Of a stretch of DNA of 64,000 nt, positions 8,255 to 16,537 are shown piece by piece; within the stretch, counting starts at the first letter, position 1; each line of letters opens with the position of its first letter. The stretch covers positions 4,923 through 68,922 of the forward strand of contig CAJURT010000018.1 of the NCBI GenBank assembly GCA_910588875.1, written 5' to 3'. This DNA comes from an uncultured Lachnospiraceae bacterium (GTDB lineage: Bacteria > Bacillota > Clostridia > Lachnospirales > Lachnospiraceae). The notes under the pieces were generated by a model. It was not told the DNA's origin. It worked only from the letters and a program-made list of their open reading frames with translations, and ran no database searches. Both the position numbers and the translations under genes were made by a program.

Positions 8255-10946
8255 AATTTTCACCACTTTTTATTTTTAGGAATATTTTATATCCTCTATC
8301 ATACTTCTCACATCCTACGTCCCTATATGGTTTTTTTAAGTTCAAAAAAACAATTCTCATGTTTTCATTTTTTTCAGAAATAATCCCCCTTTTAAACTCC
8401 TCTGTTTTAGTTATCATATTAAAAAGCATTCTATTCTCTATTTTTGTTTCCACTAAATATCCTTTTACTTCATTCGTTTCTACACAAATTTCATATAAAA
8501 TTTCTTCCAAAATATTCATAACGTATATGCAATTGTTTATGCATATAGGATTTGAAAATGTATTATATGCCCACCATTTACTATCTGTTACTCCCTTTTT
8601 GCATATTAAATCGCTAAAACATGCTTTTTCTATTTCAAATGTCCTTAAATTAACTTTATTTATCTCTTGTTCTATAGATTCAGGAAAAATATATAAATAA
8701 TTTCCACACCTTACACATTCTGACACTTTCATTTTTCTATATTTAAAGTACGAAACTATAGGATCCTCATCACTTTTATCCATCTTTGTTCTATCTGCTA
8801 TTACAATGCCTCCTTGTTTTTCCAACAAAATTAATTTTTCATTATCTAATCCAACAATTGATACATACTGATTCTCTTCATTTCCTATTTTAAAATATCT
8901 TCCTATATCGGTCTTCATGTCAAATTCAAAAATAATATTGCTATTATACACTAATAAATAAACTATATTTTCATACTCTGTTCGCTGTAATCTAAATATT
9001 GGAAAACCATTATTAGATAACTCTAAAACCATATCATTTTTTATGTATTCAATTTTTTTGGTTTTTAAATCAAATTTAATAATGTAAGGATAGCTAATCG
9101 GAAACATATATATATAATTTCCCCAAATTGTATATGCCTGGAATCGCTCATTATTACAATTTAAATTATCAAATTCCGTAATTGAAATTTTTTTCTCTTT
9201 ACAATTATATGTATATATCCTTTCTCCCCTTGCAGGAATTGTTATAATACTATCTTCTACTTTTGCAATATTATAAAACGAACCGTGTTTTATAATATTT
9301 TGCGGAAGTTCTATTATTTCTTCTAACCTTTTTGTTTTCAAATTGAATTTGCATAAAAAATTATAAAAAAAAGAAACAAACCATACTTCATTTCCATCTG
9401 TTTCAATAGAACCATTAGTCCAAAGAAAAATTGGAGTCTTACTAGAATCTTTCAAACCAACCGTATCTACGTGCTGATACATCACTAATTTTCCAATCTC
9501 TTGGCACAATCCCACCACCGAACTAGGATCCCCATAATAAGCATCCGACATCCCAATCGCCCGATCCAGTTCCGCCGTATCATCATATATCCCCCACCCG
9601 GCATCCTTATACTCCCTGACTATTCCCTCATACTTTTCCCACAGTTCCGGCCTCATGCTCTCAATCGTCGCCTTAATAAGAGGATGCGGCCGCCATAGCA
9701 ACGCCACCTCATCCCGGTTCTCCTCAAACACCCCAAACACATCCCGCATCTTTTTGAGCATCTTCTCTCCATGCTCCAGCAATGCCGTCACACTGGTATT
9801 ATAAAAAATAATCTTCTTCCAGCTTCCATCCGGTTTTTCAATCACCTTCAGCCACTCTTGGGGAATCTCAAGTTCTTCCTTTTTCGTATTCAGAACTTTG
9901 TCCACCTTCGGAGACCCTAACCCCAGGATCTTATCTTCCCAATATCTTCTGTTTGCTTCTTCCTTCGCCCTTATCCCTGGATCTCCGAATGATCCATTTC
10001 TATTCGAGCCCAAACTATTCGGGCTTGCTCCATCCAAGCTAAGGCCTGTTCCTCCCAAAGTTCCGTCTGAATGTATTCCTGTTTCACCATTCATTCTTCC
10101 TGCCGTAAACTCCACCATCACCCTAACATAAGCCTGCCGCATCGCCTCCGACTGCACAATCACCTTATCCGCATAGATCACCCCAGGCACAGTACAAAAA
10201 TGAGCCATCCCTCTGATCGATTCCTCATTCTCCAAATCCGGCTCACCAAGTATAAAATAAGGTATATATACTAACTTTTCCGTAAACTGCTTCAAATTCT
10301 TTGCATAAAAAAACGGATGCACGCTAGTCACATAGTTGCATTCATCATATGGATTATGGATAAATATCATATCCGGCTGGCGCTCAGCAAAATCATAATC
10401 TTCGTACCATGTCACCGGCACATACTCCGGGTATTGATCCCCTTCATAGTGCATCTCCTTAAAACTCCCATCCGGGTTTTTATCATAATACGGAATCGGT
10501 ACCACATAGGCATCACAATCCGGGTCCTCATCCGCGGCTTTCCAGACGCTTTCCAAGGAATCCCACATAGACGCTTTATAAGGAAGGAATACCGCTTCCG
10601 TCCGGATTTTGATATCATTTTTCACACTGTTCTCTGCCGGGACCAGGGCTTTGCGCAGGCTTTTATACACCCGGGAGGCGTTCACTCCTCCCTGTGACTG
10701 GCCAAGCAATGTATAAGCCTGGTACACTGCCTCACAATAATTCTCCAGATATGGCACCGTCACAAAGCCCTCACCCTCGATGGCTTCAATAGTCTCTCCC
10801 AGTTCGATGGCGCTTTCCTGGCACTGTGACAGCAGTTCCATGGCGCTGCCATACTGCCCTTTCTCCACGGCTTTTCTGATTCCCTCGTGGACACGGCCTA
10901 AAAGCCGGATAATATTTTCTGCTTGTTCTTTTTGTGCTTTTTTCAT
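8241..10946 (-). CDS. glycerophosphotransferase-like protein fused to a six-bladed propeller; chimeric composition
   Basis: I start at 10946 (MKKAQKEQAEN), with GGAG four bases and GGGAGG eleven bases upstream. Residues 1-480 (GC-rich DNA) resemble the C-terminal domain of CDP-glycerol glycerophosphotransferases, with IIFYNTSVTALLEHGEKML, ALLWRPHPLIKATI and DAYYGDPSSVVGLCQEIGK. A Gly/Ser-rich stretch interrupts this part near residue 300. Residues 500-900 (AT-rich DNA) hold six recurrences of a strand pattern such as KFNLKTKRLEEI, KFDLKTKKIEYI and EFDMKTDIGRYF, which I read as a six-bladed beta-propeller. The abrupt switch near 9,500 suggests that the 3' half arrived with the glycan island. 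The role may be teichoic-acid-like phosphodiester transfer, but the reaction is unproven. Confidence 0.65.
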   Translation of the reverse strand: MKKAQKEQAENIIRLLGRVHEGIRKAVEKGQYGSAMELLSQCQESAIELGETIEAIEGEGFVTVPYLENYCEAVYQAYTLLGQSQGGVNASRVYKSLRKALVPAENSVKNDIKIRTEAVFLPYKASMWDSLESVWKAADEDPDCDAYVVPIPYYDKNPDGSFKEMHYEGDQYPEYVPVTWYEDYDFAERQPDMIFIHNPYDECNYVTSVHPFFYAKNLKQFTEKLVYIPYFILGEPDLENEESIRGMAHFCTVPGVIYADKVIVQSEAMRQAYVRVMVEFTAGRMNGETGIHSDGTLGGTGLSLDGASPNSLGSNRNGSFGDPGIRAKEEANRRYWEDKILGLGSPKVDKVLNTKKEELEIPQEWLKVIEKPDGSWKKIIFYNTSVTALLEHGEKMLKKMRDVFGVFEENRDEVALLWRPHPLIKATIESMRPELWEKYEGIVREYKDAGWGIYDDTAELDRAIGMSDAYYGDPSSVVGLCQEIGKLVMYQHVDTVGLKDSSKTPIFLWTNGSIETDGNEVWFVSFFYNFLCKFNLKTKRLEEIIELPQNIIKHGSFYNIAKVEDSIITIPARGERIYTYNCKEKKISITEFDNLNCNNERFQAYTIWGNYIYMFPISYPYIIKFDLKTKKIEYIKNDMVLELSNNGFPIFRLQRTEYENIVYLLVYNSNIIFEFDMKTDIGRYFKIGNEENQYVSIVGLDNEKLILLEKQGGIVIADRTKMDKSDEDPIVSYFKYRKMKVSECVRCGNYLYIFPESIEQEINKVNLRTFEIEKACFSDLICKKGVTDSKWWAYNTFSNPICINNCIYVMNILEEILYEICVETNEVKGYLVETKIENRMLFNMITKTEEFKRGIISEKNENMRIVFLNLKKPYRDVGCEKYDRGYKIFLKIKSGENYASS

Positions 10947-11315
10947 GCTTCTCCGGCCTCCCTGCTTCATTTTCCCTGCAACCCTTCCAATCGCCAAAAT
11001 ATTTATAATGCTCTTGGAACATTGCAGAATAATAAGGAATATTGGTCACCTTTCCCGGTGATGCAGGTACCCCTGCTTCGCTCCCCGCTACCTCACAGCC
11101 CAAAAGGCCATGTTCACGAGGTCTTGGCATACCCAATACGCGGACATCTTCCATCCGCCTTCTAATGCCGTAAGGGACAGCCTGCCCCTCTTTCTGTTTT
11201 ATATCAGGAACAATCACCCGGTCCTCTTGGTGAAATAAAGACAATCTGCCTCTATTTATCCGGATCCTTGCTCTTATGACCTGCTTTATCTTAGCAAACA
11301 ATGATTCTGAAAAAT
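10947..11315 (-). ncRNA. candidate guide (omega-like) RNA downstream of the TnpB-like gene
   Basis: TnpB and TldR guide RNAs are encoded at and beyond the 3' end of the protein gene in the same orientation. This 369-bp interval has that position and no convincing protein. Its minus strand is rich in short complementary segments, for example the pair around GGTACC and a hairpin near CACCGGGAAAGGTG (11036-11060). If the scaffold ends at that hairpin, the guide would be the AT-rich bases just after it, reading AATATTCCTTATTATTCTGC. The boundaries are my estimate. Confidence 0.35.
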
Positions 11316-12629
11316 CTAAATGCCAGCGGCACCTGTAGTCCCCCGCTTCTTCGCATTCCGCGCCGTGTTTTCTCCCCCGTCCCCGGCATATCCGCACTGG
11401 GGGCAGAGAAACCTTCCTTCTTTCCGGCTCCCCTGAGCCCCGCAGCTGCTGCACTCCCTGCTGATGCCTTTTCCCGGCACCTCTGCTAATTCCACAGACT
11501 GCTCACGGCATTTCAGGGTTAGCCTCTCACGGATATATCCCCGCTGCCACATAGACATGCTATAATTGACTTTCTTAATCCTACTGACCCCGTTTGGCCG
11601 CGCAAGCCTGGGCAGGTAAACCACAGCCGGCCTTTCTTCTCTCAGAAAACGGTTCAGTTCTTGGTTGATGTAGCCGTGAAGCTGCTCCTCCAACCGCTGT
11701 TTGTTGGCATAGTACTTTTTTCTTCCGGGATTAGCGTCCCTGTTCTTGTTGTAGATCGTGTTTTGCTCCCGGATCCATCCAGAAAGGCGGCTTTGGTACT
11801 TTCCCAATTCCTCCCCGTAACGGTGTCCCTCATCGGTAGTAATCATGGCCTCCATCCCCAAAGATATCCCCACACACCGTTCATAATCCGGATGCTTTTT
11901 CGCTGCCACATCTATGGGGATCCTCAGTTCCAAGCGGTTTTCCTCCGGATATAGATGGAGTGAAATCTGCCTTGTATAGCAGTTTGCATCCGTAAGCGGG
12001 ATGAAAATCCGCTTTCTTTTTTCCTTTGCAGCAATGTAAATCCCGTGGTCACCATAGCGGTAGGCTTTCATAGAAACAGAAAACCGGTCTGCCTGGTCAG
12101 TATGAGGCTTGGCATGGTGCTTCCTTATCTGCCTCCGCAGGTAATTCTCTGCCTTATGTATATCCACTGCCGCAGATAACTGGTCATACTGCTGCTTAAG
12201 CTTCCCTGGAAGCTGCGGCGATGAGAAGTCCAGCACTGCCTCTAATGCCTGGCTCACCTTCAAAATATAACGAAGGAAATGCTTTTCTTCTTCATCCAGG
12301 CTTTCGTTACAGTCAATCGCCCTGAGGACGGCTGCTTTTGTTCCCGCCCATTGGCTTTTGATATCTCCCAATGCATCAAATATTGCAAGATAAAAGTATA
12401 CAGAAGGCAGCCCCAGGCTCTCCCGCAGCCCGCTGCGGGTCATCTCATTCTGGACAGTATAACCAGGATAGAGTTTTGGGAGGCTACGGATACCGCCATA
12501 ACGCTGGTAAACGTAATTCTTTACCTTGGTGTAGTCCTTTGCGATCTCCAGCAATTTACCCATGTCCTCATCGGGAACCGGTACTTTGTTGTGCTGCCGG
12601 ACAATCTTACATATCGTTTCTGGCGGCAT
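11316..12629 (-). CDS. TnpB-like protein with inactivated RuvC site (TldR-like)
   Basis: The TnpB-family core is intact: a helical N-terminal half (KVKNYVYQRYGG, LGLPSVYFYLAIFDALGD), a RuvC-like fold and a C-terminal zinc ribbon CSSCG/CPQCG. The catalytic acids are missing. RuvC-I reads VGISLGME (Ser in place of Asp, codon at 11862-11864), RuvC-II reads VVYLPRLARPN without the Glu, and RuvC-III reads CGYAGDGGENTARN with Gly in place of the second Asp. Family knowledge: such nuclease-dead TnpBs (TldR) act as RNA-guided repressors. The frame is open 225 bases further upstream, but the predicted promoter inside the 12733-12839 segment excludes the first Met. I favour the ATG at 12629 (437 residues); a TTG at 12716 is possible. 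Confidence 0.7.
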   Translation of the reverse strand: MPPETICKIVRQHNKVPVPDEDMGKLLEIAKDYTKVKNYVYQRYGGIRSLPKLYPGYTVQNEMTRSGLRESLGLPSVYFYLAIFDALGDIKSQWAGTKAAVLRAIDCNESLDEEEKHFLRYILKVSQALEAVLDFSSPQLPGKLKQQYDQLSAAVDIHKAENYLRRQIRKHHAKPHTDQADRFSVSMKAYRYGDHGIYIAAKEKRKRIFIPLTDANCYTRQISLHLYPEENRLELRIPIDVAAKKHPDYERCVGISLGMEAMITTDEGHRYGEELGKYQSRLSGWIREQNTIYNKNRDANPGRKKYYANKQRLEEQLHGYINQELNRFLREERPAVVYLPRLARPNGVSRIKKVNYSMSMWQRGYIRERLTLKCREQSVELAEVPGKGISRECSSCGAQGSRKEGRFLCPQCGYAGDGGENTARNAKKRGTTGAAGI

Positions 12630-12708
12630 GTCCCTTCTTTCCGGCTCTGCCTGGAATCCATTCCTATGCCCTGCTGCATGCACATGTACCTGGTTCCCAC
12701 TAATACAA

Positions 12709-12736
12709 ATTCCCAAAATGTGTACTTTTTGGCATT
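12709..12736. repeat. inverted dyad site 1 (putative recombination site)
   Basis: A 28-bp partial dyad whose half-sites are ATTCCCAAAA and AATGCCAAAA around an 8-bp centre with asymmetric GT in the middle. Twenty-four bases (12709-12732) are an exact inverted copy of 12840-12863. Size, dyad form and asymmetric centre fit the crossover sites of resolvase/invertase serine recombinases, one of which is encoded at 12983. Confidence 0.6.
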
Positions 12737-12839
12737 GGAAGATCCTGGGTAAAAATCCATAGAAAAAAAGGTTAAGTATATTGAAATTTTGACGATAATA
12801 TATTAGAATATAGCTTGGCTTGAAGCAAGAAAGGGATTC
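12733..12839. promoter_or_regulatory. putative invertible promoter segment
   Basis: This 107-bp AT-rich segment lies between two perfect 24-bp inverted repeats. On the minus strand it contains TTGCTT (12828-12823), a 17-base spacer and TAATAT (12805-12800), pointing at the TnpB-like gene. The neighbouring hairpin at 12833-12871 would stop transcripts coming from the recombinase gene, so expression would depend on this promoter and its orientation. No mixed-orientation data are available. Confidence 0.45.
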
Positions 12840-12871
12840 CCAAAAAGTACACATTTTGGGAATCCCTTTTT
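12833..12871. terminator. inverted dyad site 2, also a bidirectional terminator-like hairpin
   Basis: GGGATTCCCAAAA (12833-12845) pairs with TTTTGGGAATCCC (12854-12866) around a short loop. T-rich tails follow on both strands (TTTTTGTCTT on plus, TTTCTTGCTT on minus). The inner 28 bp (12836-12863) form a perfect 10-bp half-site dyad, and 12840-12863 is the inverted partner of 12709-12732. It can serve both as a recombinase site and as a stop for the recombinase transcript. Confidence 0.6.
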
Positions 12872-12982
12872 GTCTTCACAAAACAAGCCGATCCTGCAAA
12901 TATTCAGCCGTTTTCTCTCCGCCAAATGGCCACGCTGCAATCCCGGTACATTAAAATTGCTGTCCCCAATTTTATAACGGGA

Positions 12983-13585
12983 TCACCCGCCTTCCCCCCT
13001 TTTCCCTGCCTTTCGGTAAAACGATGTTGTGGGCATATTGCACAGCCTGGCAGCTTCCTGCCCGGATATCTCCCCCTGGTACCAGCGCCTGCTGACCATC
13101 CCGAAGTTATCCGGAAGCGGTGCCTGGGGCCTGCCGAAACGCACGCCCCGCTGCTTTGCCGCCTCAATCCCTTCCTTCTGGCGCTGCCGGATGTTCTCCC
13201 GTTCGTTTTCTGCCGCAAAGGACAGAACCTGCAGCACGATATCGCTCAAAAATGTCCCCATCAGGTCTTTTCCCCGGCGCGTATCCAAAAGCGGCATGTC
13301 CAGCACAATAATATCCACCTTTTTTTCTTTCGTCAGCAGCTGCCACTGCTCCAGGATCTCGCGGTAATTCCTGCCCAGCCGGTCAATGCTCTTGATGTAC
13401 AAAAGGTCATCCGGTTTTAGTTTTTTTAATAAGCGATGGTACATCGGCCGCCTGAAATCTTTGCCAGACTGCTTGTCCATATAAATATTTTTTGCAGGTA
13501 CCTGTGCCTCGCCAAGTGCCAGCATCTGCCTGCTCTCATTCTGTTCCCTTGTGCTGACCCGCACATAACCATATGAATTCTTCAT
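12983..13585 (-). CDS. serine recombinase, resolvase/invertase type
   Basis: I start at 13585 (MKNSYGYVRVS), with AGGAGG seven bases upstream. The 200-residue protein has the complete catalytic domain: nucleophile Ser near residue 11 in YVRVSTREQ, the arginines in IKSIDRLGRNYREI near 69-72, and the AENERENIRQRQKEGI helix. A C-terminal helix-turn-helix (EISGQEAARLCNMPTTSFYRK) binds DNA. The order catalytic domain then HTH is that of Tn3 resolvases and DNA invertases, not of IS607 transposases, where the HTH is N-terminal. It reads towards the inverted sites and the TnpB-like gene, which makes it the likely enzyme for that switch. Confidence 0.88.
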   Translation of the reverse strand: MKNSYGYVRVSTREQNESRQMLALGEAQVPAKNIYMDKQSGKDFRRPMYHRLLKKLKPDDLLYIKSIDRLGRNYREILEQWQLLTKEKKVDIIVLDMPLLDTRRGKDLMGTFLSDIVLQVLSFAAENERENIRQRQKEGIEAAKQRGVRFGRPQAPLPDNFGMVSRRWYQGEISGQEAARLCNMPTTSFYRKAGKRGEGG

Positions 13586-13681
13586 TCCCGGACCTCCTTT
13601 GTCTTTTCCGGCCTGCCCAAGGATCTTCCATGGACAAGGGATATGCTGTCTCCCCTGTCTGTCAAAGATAATATTTACTGA

Positions 13682-13735
13682 AAAAGGAAAACGGCCTGGC
13701 TCATGCATCTCTCCCATGGCCAGGCCTCTAAAACA
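13682..13735 (-). terminator. hairpin upstream of the recombinase gene
   Basis: GGCCTGGC near 13693 and GGCCAGGCC near 13720 can pair. On the minus strand the stem is followed by GTTTTCCTTTTT, giving a terminator-like shape in the 5' region of the recombinase transcript. It may attenuate that gene or mark an element edge. Confidence 0.35.
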
Positions 13736-13765
13736 CACATAATAAGTATTTTCCCGTTTTTTACA

Positions 13766-13813
13766 ACAAAAAGGCAGACTTTTCCATGATTATCCATGAT
13801 ATCGTCTGCCTTC
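13766..13813 (-). terminator. terminator of the histidine kinase gene
   Basis: On the minus strand GAAGGCAGAC pairs with GTCTGCCTT around a loop that itself contains a short ATGGA/TCAT dyad, and TTTTTGTTG follows. It lies 35 bp after the kinase stop codon. Confidence 0.75.
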
Positions 13814-13847
13814 GTTTCACGTCAATACAAAGCGGAATTGTTGTCTT

Positions 13848-15446
13848 CTATTCTATATCCCTGGCTCTCTCCACCGTAAACCAGAACTCCACGCCCCCTT
13901 CTACATTTTCCACCCCGCAGTTCTGATGGTGGGCATCCATGATTGCCTTCACGATAGAAAGCCCGATCCCGCTGCCCCCGTATGACCGGGTGCGCGCCTT
14001 GTCTACCTTATAAAATTTCGTCCACAAATTGGGGATGTCCTCCTCGGGGATTGCCTTCCCGGTATTGTAGACCATCACCTTCACAATATCCTGCCCGCAT
14101 TCTGTGCGGATACGGATTATCCTCTCGCCGGACAGATGGTTCATGGCATTGTTCAGGAAATTGGTCACAACCTCTTCAATCTTAAACTCATCTGCCATCA
14201 CATACAATGGCCCGCCTGCTTCCCAGGCTACCTTTGCTTCCTTTTGCTCTAAGAGGATCCGAGCAGAATTTAAAAGGTCATGGATCAGTTCATGGATGTC
14301 AAATCGTTCCGGCACCGGTGTATCGCTGCCAAATTCCAGTGCACTCAATGTAAGCAGCTGCTTTACCATCTGGTTCATCTTCCCGGCCTCATCCATAATC
14401 ACCTCGCAGTAATAATCCCTGCTCTCTTTATCCTCGCACATCCCCTCCCCCAGCCCCTCAGCGTAGCCTTGGATCAGCGCAATCGGGGTTTTTAGTTCAT
14501 GGGACACATTGGCAATAAATTCCTTCCTCATCTCGTCGATCTGGATTTTTTCTTCAATATCATGCTGAAGCTGCCAGTTCGCCTGTCTCAGGGCACCGAT
14601 AGTTTCCTTAAGCTTGTCCGACAAGGTATTCATACTGCGTCCCAGCACACCGATCTCATCCCGGGAAGCCCCTTCATATTTAATGTCAAAATCCAGTTCC
14701 GACATCCTTTCTGACAGCGCCGCCAAATGCATCAGAGGTTTCGTCACCTGGTTGGTGACAAAATACATCAGGATACAGCCGAATACCAGTGCCACCAGCC
14801 CGACATATGTCGTGAAACGGTTCGTCAGGGCTACGCTTTCCCGGATGCTGGCCAAGGGCATGGACATGATAAACAGGGTCTGGTTGTCTGACAGAAACCC
14901 CCAGCTTTCCATGTAACTCGAATGGGAACGGAAATCAAAATTGGTCTCTATCATATAATTCTCATGTTTTTTTAGGATAACCCCATGCCGCCTGCCGACC
15001 CCCAGCACGTATTTTTGTACTTTCTGTACCAGGTAGTCACTATCCCTCCCGTCTCCCAGCACGGTCGTGCCGGTATTGCTGTCAATCAGCACCATATTGA
15101 TATTATTCTTATCCCCATAATCGCGGATCAATCCCAGCAAGGTACGTTCCTTTGCCTCATTATTGGCACCGTAGCTATCCTCGTCCGCATTTTCCCTTGC
15201 CTCCCACTCACTCTGTAGTTCCTTTGCAATCACCTCGCTAATGCTGGACGTATCGCCAGCTTTTTCCTGCACAAGGGTGTCGATGTCAAGGTAAGCAGCC
15301 TCCATCTCCTTGCGCTTCTCATCAATATAATACTTTTCCAGCCACCAGTTGTTGATCGCCCAGGCCACAAGCAGCACTGCCGCCATCAGCCCGGCAAAAA
15401 TCAGCATGATCCGGTGGCGGATGGAACTCTTCAAAGGGCTTTTCAT
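13848..15446 (-). CDS. membrane sensor histidine kinase
   Basis: The 532-residue kinase has one transmembrane helix at about residues 12-33, an extracytoplasmic sensor of about 180 residues, a second helix at 213-232 and a HAMP linker (VTKPLMHLAALSERM). The phosphoacceptor is His316 in FIANVSHELKTPIALIQGY, and the ATP-binding G boxes include GGSGIGLSIVKAIMDAHH. It would autophosphorylate and pass the phosphate to an OmpR-type regulator. Its ribosome binding site (GAGGTG) is supplied by a leftover copy of the regulator's last codons at 15447-15476. The intact regulator gene is now 2.8 kb away at 18275. Confidence 0.93.
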   Translation of the reverse strand: MKSPLKSSIRHRIMLIFAGLMAAVLLVAWAINNWWLEKYYIDEKRKEMEAAYLDIDTLVQEKAGDTSSISEVIAKELQSEWEARENADEDSYGANNEAKERTLLGLIRDYGDKNNINMVLIDSNTGTTVLGDGRDSDYLVQKVQKYVLGVGRRHGVILKKHENYMIETNFDFRSHSSYMESWGFLSDNQTLFIMSMPLASIRESVALTNRFTTYVGLVALVFGCILMYFVTNQVTKPLMHLAALSERMSELDFDIKYEGASRDEIGVLGRSMNTLSDKLKETIGALRQANWQLQHDIEEKIQIDEMRKEFIANVSHELKTPIALIQGYAEGLGEGMCEDKESRDYYCEVIMDEAGKMNQMVKQLLTLSALEFGSDTPVPERFDIHELIHDLLNSARILLEQKEAKVAWEAGGPLYVMADEFKIEEVVTNFLNNAMNHLSGERIIRIRTECGQDIVKVMVYNTGKAIPEEDIPNLWTKFYKVDKARTRSYGGSGIGLSIVKAIMDAHHQNCGVENVEGGVEFWFTVERARDIE

Positions 15447-15476
15447 CTATCCGGTCACCTCAAATTTGTAGTTCAT
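15447..15476 (-). pseudogene. leftover 3' end of a response-regulator gene; one arm of an attachment-like direct repeat
   Basis: Immediately before the kinase ATG the minus strand reads MNYKFEVTG followed by TAG. The intact response regulator ends GMGYKFEVNE followed by TAA at 18275-18304. Nineteen of 24 bases match between 15453-15476 and 18281-18304, and most differences are synonymous or conservative. This indicates that regulator and kinase genes once abutted and that intervening DNA entered at the regulator's 3' end. Confidence 0.7.
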
Positions 15477-16031
15477 TTTTACTCTTACTTCTATTCTTTT
15501 ATATCACTTATTTTCTATTATTTCCACCTATTCTTCACTATTTCACATAATCTACATAATTTCCCATAAGGTTTCTTCCGGCGCGGTTTCCCTTATTTCT
15601 TCTTTTTTCTGCATCTATATACTAACGCTGGTATATGTATGTACATAAACGCGGCAGTGCAAGGAAATATCCATTACGTAATGCTTATTTAAGGAAATTG
15701 CCGTCTAGACAACGCCTTATTAAAACCTCCCGGCCTGCCTTCGCTTTTATTCTCCATGTTATATCCTATAGGGTAATTCATTGCCTGTTCAAATAAACCC
15801 TCAAATACTGCCGCACAAACAATGCTTTTCCTGGTAGGTACCTCCATATCGTCTTTGGAGAGTAGGAAACAATATGGAAGGCGGCGGCTTTGAAATGGTT
15901 ACTTTCAAAGCCGCCGCAAGCATGCCAGCATCTTCCTCAAACAGTTGCCCCATAAAATTTCTTTCAAAAGCCTTTTTTATCGCATCAGCGGTTTGTTCAC
16001 TTGCCAGCTGCGCCCAAAGGCATCTTTCCCC
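15477..16031. other. non-coding stretch with a perfect 15-bp hairpin
   Basis: No convincing gene lies here. GCGGCGGCTTTGAAA (15881-15895) pairs perfectly with 15903-15917 across a 7-base loop, but no T-run follows on either strand. Between 16031 and about 15790 the minus-strand frame continues past the stop of the unknown gene at 16032 for about 80 sense codons. That could be a former C-terminal extension. Confidence 0.5.
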
Positions 16032-16517
16032 TCACTTTTTTGCAAAACGGTTCATAAAGAAATCGGTAAAAGCCGCCAGTTCATCATCCTGCGCCACATA
16101 AACATACAGTTTTTCATCTTCCAGCCAGTCATAGGCATTGATGCCGATATAGCCCTTTTTGTCCGGATAAATGATAAAGGCATCTGTCGGGTACTTATTC
16201 CGATATGCTTTTAAAATTTCAGGACGGCGGTAGTAAGTCGGATCACCACAGCCGGAAAGATCGGGAACCGTGGGAACAACCACAATCGTCTGGCTGCCCT
16301 CATTCCAACCGACTATTAAATTTCCGATTTTTGTTTTGCTCCCGTGAACAAACCCATAATTGAAGCGGCTCACATCCTCGGTATATCCGAAAATCAGCCT
16401 ATAATTGCCCCCATCTTCTACAACCTGATTGAATAGAGTGCGCATTTTCCTTGCGTTTGCGCTGCTCTTTTCCATGTCAATTTCGGGTCCCTTAAATAAT
16501 TTGCCAAAAAATCCCAT
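16032..16517 (-). CDS. unknown 161-residue protein
   Basis: I do not recognise this protein. It starts MGFFGKLFKGPEIDMEKSS with an AGGAGGAAAAG site, has no signal peptide or membrane helix, and is rich in aromatic residues and beta-strand patterns (YRLIFGYTEDVSRFNYGFV, EKLYVYVAQDDELAAF). The reading frame continues in sense after the stop, beginning CLWAQLASEQTADAIKKAF, so the gene may have been shortened by a nonsense mutation. It belongs to the cargo between the split two-component genes and is more AT-rich than the chromosome core. Confidence 0.6.
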   Translation of the reverse strand: MGFFGKLFKGPEIDMEKSSANARKMRTLFNQVVEDGGNYRLIFGYTEDVSRFNYGFVHGSKTKIGNLIVGWNEGSQTIVVVPTVPDLSGCGDPTYYRRPEILKAYRNKYPTDAFIIYPDKKGYIGINAYDWLEDEKLYVYVAQDDELAAFTDFFMNRFAKK

Positions 16518-16537
16518 GGTCTTTTCCTCCTAAATGT

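Noticed and set aside
10786..11454. 222-codon minus-strand frame across the end of the TnpB-like gene and the next gene
   Set aside because: It overlaps two supported genes in another frame and has an Arg/Gly-rich composition; the middle part is better read as non-coding RNA.
12983..13585. IS607-type transposase
   Set aside because: In IS607 the helix-turn-helix precedes the catalytic domain; here it follows it, as in resolvases and invertases.
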